Source of the DNA: Sedimentisphaerales bacterium
Lineage (GTDB): Bacteria > Planctomycetota > Phycisphaerae > Sedimentisphaerales > Anaerobacaceae
Length of the DNA: 5,014 bases
Assembly: GCA_016933985.1 (NCBI GenBank)
Contig: JAFGTU010000271.1
Location: forward strand, 1-5,014
Direction: 5' to 3'
Shown piece by piece: positions 1 through 5,014 of this stretch. The notes under the pieces were generated by a model. The model was given only the letters and a program-made list of their open reading frames with translations. It was not told where the DNA came from and did not search any database. A program made the position numbers and the translations under genes. Numbering within the stretch: position 1 is the first letter of the stretch; every line of letters begins with the position of its first letter.

Positions 1-993
1 CACGTCGGCCATTATTCCATCATAGACGGAATGGAGAAGATCGGCGTCCCTCCCGAAGGTTACAAGCCATATCCCGGCGGCCACCTCCTCGCCTACGATA
101 TGACAACCGGCGAATTCGAAGACCTCGCCAAGGCCCCCCGCGGCGAAGGCATCCTCACAACGAATATGGATACGCTCAGGGGCCGGCTCTACGCAATAAC
201 CTGGCCCAGCGGACGGTTCCTACGCTATGACCTCGCATCCAAAGAGCTCAAAGACCTCGGTAAAATCTCCAGAGAGGGTGAAAACGGAAAAGGCGACGAC
301 TACCGAACGCTCTGCCGCGCAATCACGGTCGATCCGAGAGACGGCTCGGCCTACTTCACCACCGGTGACGGCGATATTCTCCGCTACAGGTACGATTCCG
401 ACTCCATCGAGACCGTAAAGGACGAGGACATGAAGAAGGATTACTTCGGCCTGTATGATCCCACCTCGCCCGGGCACATGGCATACAACTGGAGGCAGGT
501 CCTCTGGTGCGAATCCGAAAACGCTGTTTACGGCGTACACGGCAACTCCGGCTACCTCTTCCGCTTCGACCCCGACGTCCCGCGGGTGGACGTAATAGAG
601 CGCATCACCTCTGAGCCGTCCAAACGATGCGGGATGTACGACCAGTTCAGCTACGGCTACCTCGGCTTCACCCTCGGCCCCGACGGCCGCACCATCCACT
701 ACCTCACCGGAGGCCCCGTCTATATAGACGGCAAGAGGGTCCGCGGCAAGAGCACAACCGCTATGGGAGAATCCAAGGGCACTGAAAACCTCCACCTGAT
801 TACCTACGATATATCAACCGGCAAATACAAAGACCACGGCCCAATCTTCTACCCCGACGGCCAGAGGCCCGCGTACGTCAATTCAATCGCCGTAGGAAAC
901 GATGGAACCGTCTATACCCTCGCAAGAATAACAGAAAACGGACGCACCCGAACCGACCTAATCAGCATCCCGGGACCATTCAAGAGCAAGTAA
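1..993 (+). CDS. Beta-propeller (WD40/PQQ-like fold) protein, 5'-truncated
   Basis: The reading frame is open from the first base, so the gene starts upstream of the window; 330 residues are visible and the first ATG (31) is probably internal. Numbering from that Met, the sequence repeats a propeller-blade pattern of a beta hairpin, a short acidic turn and an 'RYD/TYD..TG' strand: about 17-33 (HLLAYDMTTGEFEDL), 51-78 (LYAIT then FLRYDLASKELKDLG), 97-128, 157-191 and 213-226, closing with 254-270 (LHLITYDISTGKYKDHG) and 284-300. No catalytic motif is recognisable. Such propellers in planctomycete-type genomes are often exported and bind ligands or polysaccharide, but the N-terminus needed to see a signal peptide is missing. 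It ends 22 bp before the ceramidase-like gene and is probably in the same operon. It could instead be a lyase or a lactonase of propeller fold; the specific function is unknown. Confidence 0.85.
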   Translation, partial: HVGHYSIIDGMEKIGVPPEGYKPYPGGHLLAYDMTTGEFEDLAKAPRGEGILTTNMDTLRGRLYAITWPSGRFLRYDLASKELKDLGKISREGENGKGDDYRTLCRAITVDPRDGSAYFTTGDGDILRYRYDSDSIETVKDEDMKKDYFGLYDPTSPGHMAYNWRQVLWCESENAVYGVHGNSGYLFRFDPDVPRVDVIERITSEPSKRCGMYDQFSYGYLGFTLGPDGRTIHYLTGGPVYIDGKRVRGKSTTAMGESKGTENLHLITYDISTGKYKDHGPIFYPDGQRPAYVNSIAVGNDGTVYTLARITENGRTRTDLISIPGPFKSK

Positions 994-1002
994 CGCCAAC
1001 AC

Positions 1003-1008
1003 AAGGAG
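1003..1008 (+). promoter_or_regulatory. Ribosome binding site of the ceramidase-like gene
   Basis: AAGGAG lies 7 bases before the ATG at 1016 and is a strong Shine-Dalgarno match. It supports this start, which gives a protein with a complete export signal. The site lies in the 22-bp gap after the propeller gene, where no separate promoter is seen. Confidence 0.85.
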
Positions 1009-1015
1009 CAGCGAA

Positions 1016-2479
1016 ATGAATCGAGAATCCCCCAACCTTCGCCAAATAAGGCCCCGCAGGTTCAGTAGAATAGCGGCTTTGTGCCTGATCGCCGTAGCCG
1101 CTCTGATATGCCAAAGCGCGGTCAACCTGCCTTGTGCCATGGCAAACCAGCAGCAGCTCGAATGGAAAGCCGGCATTGCCTCGGTTGTCATCACTCCCGA
1201 CCAGCCGATGTGGATGTCCGGTTACGCAGCCCGAACAAAGCCGTCGGAAGGAAAAATCCACGACCTGCACGCAAAGGCCCTCGCATTGGAGGATGCCTGG
1301 GGCGGCAAGCTCGTAATCCTCACCCTCGATCTGCTTGGAATCACCCGCGAGATGCGCGATTGGCTGGAAAAAGAGGTCGGCCGGCGCTACCAGCTTCCCC
1401 CGGAAGCACTACTGATAAACGCCTCCCACACTCATTCCGGCCCCGTGCTGCACAAGCCCAGCGAATCAATCTACGGAGACTCCTTCTACGGCATGAGCGC
1501 CGAGCAAATCGAGCGGTCCCGCGACTACACCGAAAAGCTCCTGCCGAAATTGGCTGACCTGATCGGCGAAGCCCTAAAAAAGCCCGCCCCGGCGCGACTG
1601 GCCTACACCCACGCAAGAGCCGGCTTCGCTATGAACCGCAGATGGAGGCTGGAGCAGGGTTATCAGATTAGCCCCAACCCGGATGGTCCCGTTGACCACG
1701 ATGTCCCCGTCTTGCGCGTCGAAGACCCCGAGGGCAAGCTAAAAGCCCTTGTCTTCGGCTACGCCTGTCATAACACTACACTCAGCCAATATGAATTTTG
1801 CGGCGATTACGCCGGCTTCGCGCAGGAGTACGTCGAGCAGGACCATCCGGGGGTGACTGCATTCTTCATAGAAGGCTGCGGAGGTGACCAGAATCCGTAT
1901 CCCCGCCACGGCGACCAGGCCCTCCGATACTGTAAGGACCACGGACGTGCATTGGCCAACGCGGTCGAGTCCGCCCTGATTCCCCGAGCAAGGCCCGTCG
2001 CGGGACCGATTCGAGCCGTGCTTGATACCGTAACCCTCGACTTCGCAGAGCCGCCCACCCGCGAACAGCTAAATGAGCAGGCCAAATCCAAAAACAAATA
2101 TGAACGCCGCCACGCCGAAATCTTATTGGATGAGCTGGAGCGAAACGGAAAAATCCGCACGACCTACCCCTATCCCATTCAGGTCGTCCAATTCGGCGAC
2201 GACCTCACAATCGTCGCGCTCGCCGGCGAAGTCGTCGTGGACTATTCCCTGCGCCTTAAAAACGAGCTGAAGGGCCGCACCCTCTGGGTGGCCGGCTACT
2301 CGAACGACGTCTTCGGATACTTACCCTCCCTGAGAGTCCTCAACGAAGGCGGCTATGAAGGCGGCGAGGCCATGCGATACACCGAGCTGCCTGGGCCCTT
2401 CGCCCCATCCGTCGAAACGAGGGTCATAGACAAGGTGCACGAATTGGTAAAGAGTCTGCAAACGCTTAAGCTAAACTGA
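1016..2479 (+). CDS. Exported neutral/alkaline ceramidase-family hydrolase (N-terminal-domain type)
   Basis: Complete protein of 487 residues. Residues 1-43 form an export signal: a basic n-region (RPRRFSR), a hydrophobic stretch at about 19-36, and a likely signal peptidase I site after AMA (41-43). The body matches the neutral ceramidase N-terminal domain, a zinc-dependent amidase fold. Predicted metal ligands, by comparison with Pseudomonas and human ceramidases, are His138 in NASHTHSGP (135-143), His252 in YACHNTT, Glu405 in LAGEV and Tyr435 in FGYLPS. In the nucleophile region (classically GDxSPN) this protein reads GDQNP (290-294), so Asn293 replaces the serine. True ceramidases are about 640-780 residues with a C-terminal Ig-like domain, which is absent here. 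The substrate is therefore uncertain: some N-acyl or other amide compound outside the cytoplasm is plausible, ceramide unproven. The gene is probably co-transcribed with the propeller gene upstream and is a paralogue of the minus-strand gene at the right edge. Confidence 0.88.
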   Translation: MNRESPNLRQIRPRRFSRIAALCLIAVAALICQSAVNLPCAMANQQQLEWKAGIASVVITPDQPMWMSGYAARTKPSEGKIHDLHAKALALEDAWGGKLVILTLDLLGITREMRDWLEKEVGRRYQLPPEALLINASHTHSGPVLHKPSESIYGDSFYGMSAEQIERSRDYTEKLLPKLADLIGEALKKPAPARLAYTHARAGFAMNRRWRLEQGYQISPNPDGPVDHDVPVLRVEDPEGKLKALVFGYACHNTTLSQYEFCGDYAGFAQEYVEQDHPGVTAFFIEGCGGDQNPYPRHGDQALRYCKDHGRALANAVESALIPRARPVAGPIRAVLDTVTLDFAEPPTREQLNEQAKSKNKYERRHAEILLDELERNGKIRTTYPYPIQVVQFGDDLTIVALAGEVVVDYSLRLKNELKGRTLWVAGYSNDVFGYLPSLRVLNEGGYEGGEAMRYTELPGPFAPSVETRVIDKVHELVKSLQTLKLN

Positions 2480-2530
2480 ATACGGCAGGACTTGGATACG
2501 GCCAGAAAAAATGCAGGAAGCGAGCAAATT

Positions 2531-2539
2531 TGGTATAAT
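2531..2539 (+). promoter_or_regulatory. Extended -10 promoter of the aminotransferase gene
   Basis: TGGTATAAT combines a perfect TATAAT (2534-2539) with the upstream TG of an extended -10 element. No good TTGACA lies 16-18 bases upstream (ATGCAG at 2511-2516 is a poor match), which fits extended -10 promoters that do not need a -35. Transcription would start near 2546, giving a leader of about 40 bases. This implies the aminotransferase can be expressed separately from the two genes before it. Assignment is by consensus only and assumes a sigma-70-type housekeeping factor. Confidence 0.6.
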
Positions 2540-2572
2540 AGAAAAGAATTACACTCGGTGCGCACGAATAAT

Positions 2573-2580
2573 GAAAGGGG
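2573..2580 (+). promoter_or_regulatory. Ribosome binding site of the aminotransferase gene
   Basis: GAAAGGGG sits 6 bases before the ATG at 2587, a purine-rich Shine-Dalgarno variant. It supports the start that retains the whole twin-arginine signal, so the signal is not an artefact of an over-long start choice. Confidence 0.7.
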
Positions 2581-2586
2581 CAAAAA

Positions 2587-3936
2587 ATGAATGAGAACAA
2601 CGTAACCAGACGACAATTTATGGCCGCCGCCTCAGCAGGCGCCGTCGCTGCGGCTGCTGCGGGGACAATTCCCGCCTATGGAAACCTCACAAAGAAAACC
2701 GAAAAGCTGGCCCTCCTCGGCGGCCCAAAAGTCCGAACAAAGGGCTGGTCTCCCTGGCCCATTTGGGATAGCTCGGCAGAAGACCCCATTCTCGCCGTCC
2801 TGCGAAGTGGAAACTGGTACCGAGGCAGCGGGACAAAAGTCACAGAATTCGAAAAACAATATGCCGAGCTGATGGGGACCAAGCGATGCCTGGCTACCGC
2901 CAGCGGCACTACCGCTCTGCTCGTCGCCATGCACGCGCTCGGGGTCGATGCCGGAGATGAAGTGCTTGTCGCACCTTATACCTTCATTGCCACCTATAAC
3001 GTGGTCTTTCTCAGCAAGGCCCTGCCGGTTTTCGTCGATACCGACCAGGAAACATTCACAATGAATCCCGACAAAATTGAAGAGAGAATCACTGAAAGAA
3101 CCAAAGCCATCCTCCCGGTCCACATTCTGGGGCTGCCGGCGGATATGGATGCCATCAATGCCATCGCAAAGAAGCACAACCTTGTCGTGATAGAAGACGC
3201 CTGCCAGGCCTGGCTCGCCGAATACAATAACAAAAAATGCGGCACCCTGAGTGACTTGGGCTGCTTCAGCTTCCAGAACTCAAAACACCTCCCTGCCGGA
3301 GAGGGTGGAGCAATCGTTGGAAACGATGAGGAAATCATGGACAGGTGTTATTCCTTCCACAACTGCGGCAGACCCTACGGGTCCGTAAAAGGAACCAGCA
3401 GCTACCCGATCAGGGGAAGCAACCGCAGAATGCAGGAGTTCCAGGCCGTTATACTAATGTCACAGATGAAGCGAATTAAAAAGGATGCCGATACCCGGCT
3501 GGAGAACGCACTTTATTTAACATCCAGAATCAAAGAAATCCCGGGGATTATCCCCTACAAACTGGCCCGTGGAGCAACCAGGTCCGCCTACCATTTATAC
3601 CCGTTCCGCTATAAGAAAGAGCAATTCAACAACGTCCTACGCGATAAGTTCCTCTCGGCCCTGAGCGCCGAAGGCATCCCGTGCTCGGGCGGCTACGGAC
3701 CTCAGAACAAGGACGGTCTGATAGAAGATGCATTAAATTCGAAAGGCTACAAGCGGCTTTTCTCAAAGAAACGACTTGATCAATATCGCGAGGAAAACCA
3801 CCTCCCCGATAACGACCAGCTTTGTCAGGAGGCCGTATGGTTCGGCCAAAACATGCTGCTCGGAACAAAGAGCGACATGGACGACATCGCCAACGCTATC
3901 GAGAAAATATACCAAAACCGCGGCAAGCTGGCGTAG
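2587..3936 (+). CDS. DegT/DnrJ/EryC1/StrS-family PLP aminotransferase with Tat export signal
   Basis: Complete protein of 449 residues. Residues 1-32 look like a twin-arginine signal: TRRQFM (7-12), then an Ala/Gly-rich hydrophobic run (13-28) and a possible cleavage site after AYG (30-32). The rest is a full-length fold-type I PLP enzyme of the DegT family: SGTTAL (106-111) for cofactor phosphate, IEDACQAW (202-209) with Asp204 facing the pyridine nitrogen, and FSFQNSKHLPAGEGG (227-241) with Lys233 as the Schiff-base lysine. With the lysine present it is likely a true aminotransferase, usually transferring an amino group from Glu or Gln to a keto-sugar or keto-cyclitol. The opening LALLGGPKVR and the PVHILGLPADMD segment resemble the scyllo-inosose aminotransferase branch (inference from memory). 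Family members are normally cytoplasmic, so the export signal is notable: Tat would carry the folded, PLP-loaded enzyme across the membrane. It has its own promoter and is convergent with the next gene. Confidence 0.92.
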   Translation: MNENNVTRRQFMAAASAGAVAAAAAGTIPAYGNLTKKTEKLALLGGPKVRTKGWSPWPIWDSSAEDPILAVLRSGNWYRGSGTKVTEFEKQYAELMGTKRCLATASGTTALLVAMHALGVDAGDEVLVAPYTFIATYNVVFLSKALPVFVDTDQETFTMNPDKIEERITERTKAILPVHILGLPADMDAINAIAKKHNLVVIEDACQAWLAEYNNKKCGTLSDLGCFSFQNSKHLPAGEGGAIVGNDEEIMDRCYSFHNCGRPYGSVKGTSSYPIRGSNRRMQEFQAVILMSQMKRIKKDADTRLENALYLTSRIKEIPGIIPYKLARGATRSAYHLYPFRYKKEQFNNVLRDKFLSALSAEGIPCSGGYGPQNKDGLIEDALNSKGYKRLFSKKRLDQYREENHLPDNDQLCQEAVWFGQNMLLGTKSDMDDIANAIEKIYQNRGKLA

Positions 3937-3964
3937 ATGCTGACCCGAATCAACCGACGACTGG

Positions 3965-4004
3965 GTGGCAGCCTCAAGCCCGAAGGGCTTGGGGATGGTG
4001 CCAC
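3965..4004. repeat. REP-like imperfect palindrome, possible bidirectional terminator
   Basis: The 110-bp gap between convergent genes contains a strong hairpin. The outer stem GTGGCA (3965-3970) pairs with TGCCAC (3999-4004). The inner stem CCTCAAGCCC (3972-3981) pairs with GGGCTTGGGG (3985-3994) through one T-G wobble, around a GAA loop. The stems are separated by an asymmetric internal loop (G opposite ATGG). No T-run follows on either strand, so it is not a classical intrinsic terminator, although its place between two gene ends suits transcript ending or 3'-end protection. The GGGTGGCA...TGCCACAC outline resembles dispersed palindromic elements common in some environmental bacterial genomes; copy number cannot be judged from one window. 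Confidence 0.6.
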
Positions 4005-4046
4005 ACGTGCAGATGCGCCACATCGAGGCCAATTGCAGAAGCCTGT

Positions 4047-5014
4047 TTATCTGATCTGTTTGAGCAGGTACAGGGCTTCTTCCACCATAATTTCCCCGGC
4101 TCCTTTCGCCAGGCAGGTTGCCTCGCCCGTTTCGTATCCGCCCTCATCGTAAGCCGCCGCATGGCAAACATACCCAATAATATCATTGGCCAAAGAGACG
4201 ACAAAGAGCCGCTCCAGCCCCGCCCGCTTCTTTATCTCCAAGCCGATCTCCACCAGCACCTCGCCCGGCAGCCCCAGAATATAAATATCCCCGAGCCTAA
4301 GCACCTGTATCTCGCTGGTTATATATTCTTCGCCCTCTTCGTTGCACTCGCCCGATTTCTTCGCGGGGAATTTAATCTCTTTCTTAATCGCCCTCAATCT
4401 CACATCGCCGGTCGTCCGGACGTATTGCAACCTTCTCAAGGCCTCGCCCCCGATTGCCTTGCCAATCCGCCGATGAGCTTCCTCTCCCCTCTGGTAAGGC
4501 ACGATGTCACCGGCTGCCCCGGATGCAAATAGGCACACACCGCCCTCGGCCCGCTCCACAAGCTCAGTCACATCGCCGGGAAAATCAGCCGATATCGACG
4601 TCGGCAGGTGAGGATATATGCACACCGGATGACACGCATAATTCACAATCGAACCGACAATATTATCGTTCGCATCCTCTACCCGCAGCACCCGCAACTC
4701 CGGATCCACCGGCCCAAACGTCAGGCTTGGCTTATTGGCGTCGAGAATGAAAGATACCGTCGTCGAGCCGTCGTCGCCAGTCTTTATCGTCCGCGTCGCC
4801 GCCACCTCCGCCGATATCCTAAACGTCGTCACCGCCGCCCCTTCGGCATTCTTGGGCCGACGATTAAAAACCATCTCCGGCACACCGCCGGCCGCCGTCC
4901 CGATCCTTACTTCCCGCATATTCTTGTGAGCGATAAGCACCGAGCCCGCAATCTTCTTTATCAGCGTCTGAAGATAAGCCTCATCGATTGGCGGCGTCCA
5001 GCTCTTTTTCGCCG
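4047..5014 (-). CDS. Second neutral/alkaline ceramidase-family protein, N-terminus beyond window
   Basis: The frame is open to the right edge, so 321 residues of a longer protein are visible; the GTG at 4940 is internal, because in-frame codons upstream (TPPIDEAYLQTLIKKI) continue family-like sequence. Numbering from the first full codon (5012), it shares with the gene at 1016 the order NRR (50-52), GPVD, RVLRVED, YACHP with His128 as predicted zinc ligand, the nucleophile-region motif GDIVP (168-172), LPGEV with Glu251, and IGYVCHAAAYDEGGYETGEA with predicted ligand Tyr281. The HTHSGP segment, expected nearer the N-terminus, lies outside. The position of the ceramidase catalytic serine is Val171. 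It ends soon after the core, with no Ig-like domain. Identity to the paralogue looks modest and patchy, so this is an old duplication or separate acquisition. Likely a metal-dependent amidase-like hydrolase of unknown substrate; a signal peptide cannot be assessed. Confidence 0.87.
   Translation of the reverse strand, partial: AKKSWTPPIDEAYLQTLIKKIAGSVLIAHKNMREVRIGTAAGGVPEMVFNRRPKNAEGAAVTTFRISAEVAATRTIKTGDDGSTTVSFILDANKPSLTFGPVDPELRVLRVEDANDNIVGSIVNYACHPVCIYPHLPTSISADFPGDVTELVERAEGGVCLFASGAAGDIVPYQRGEEAHRRIGKAIGGEALRRLQYVRTTGDVRLRAIKKEIKFPAKKSGECNEEGEEYITSEIQVLRLGDIYILGLPGEVLVEIGLEIKKRAGLERLFVVSLANDIIGYVCHAAAYDEGGYETGEATCLAKGAGEIMVEEALYLLKQIR

Noticed and set aside
31..33. ATG as the start of the propeller gene
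   Set aside because: The frame is open to base 1, no ribosome binding site precedes this ATG, and no signal peptide follows; the true start is probably outside the window.
220..795. Minus-strand open frame of 191 codons within the propeller gene
   Set aside because: Antisense shadow of a clear coding frame; Val/Ala/Gly-rich translation typical of the complement of GC-rich codons, with no recognisable domain.
1016..1135. Tat or lipoprotein signal on the ceramidase-like protein
   Set aside because: PRRFSR lacks the x-F-L/M pattern after the arginine pair, and NLPC is a poor lipobox; an ordinary Sec signal cleaved after AMA fits better.
2571..2594. Seven-codon upstream reading frame (ATG at 2571, TGA at 2592) overlapping the aminotransferase start
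   Set aside because: Its ATG overlaps the ribosome binding region of the real gene and has no Shine-Dalgarno of its own; most likely chance.
3822..4532. Plus-strand open frame of 236 codons covering the aminotransferase end, the gap and part of the minus-strand gene
   Set aside because: It overlaps two well-supported genes and reads through the palindrome; the product has no family-like motif. It is a shadow frame.
4938..4940. GTG as the start of the minus-strand ceramidase-like gene
   Set aside because: The frame stays open to the window edge with family-like sequence upstream, and the conserved HTHSGP segment must lie further out, so this is an internal valine codon.

Overview
The window (about 57% GC by eye, one contiguous bacterial segment) looks like part of a Planctomycetota-type genome, perhaps Phycisphaerae or relatives. 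That is an inference from gene content: a secreted-type beta-propeller, neutral-ceramidase-family proteins with a GCGGDQNPYPR motif, and a DegT-family PLP enzyme carrying a twin-arginine signal. No rRNA or other marker gene is present to confirm the taxon.

Layout. Bases 1-993 (+) are the C-terminal 330 residues of a beta-propeller protein whose start lies upstream of the window. After 22 bp comes 1016-2479 (+), a complete 487-residue exported protein of the neutral/alkaline non-lysosomal ceramidase N-terminal-domain family. The short gap and strong ribosome binding site suggest these two are co-transcribed. A 107-bp gap (2480-2586) holds a near-ideal extended -10 promoter, followed by 2587-3936 (+), a complete DegT/DnrJ/EryC1/StrS-type PLP aminotransferase with a Tat signal. 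A 110-bp convergent gap (3937-4046) carries a 40-base imperfect palindrome that looks like a REP-type unit and may also stop transcription. Finally, 4047-5014 (-) is the C-terminal 321 residues of a second, divergent ceramidase-family protein, running off the right edge.

How they may work together. At least two of the four products carry export signals, and the other two lack their N-termini, so their location is unknown. Two diverged members of one metallo-amidohydrolase-like family flank an apparently exported PLP enzyme. Both ceramidase-like proteins keep the predicted zinc ligands, but neither has serine at the position of the classical ceramidase nucleophile. They may therefore hydrolyse something other than ceramide, or use another mechanism. 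A link to amino-sugar, amino-cyclitol or N-acyl compounds outside the cytoplasm is possible but is inference only. No CRISPR array, tRNA, transposase or phage gene is visible.
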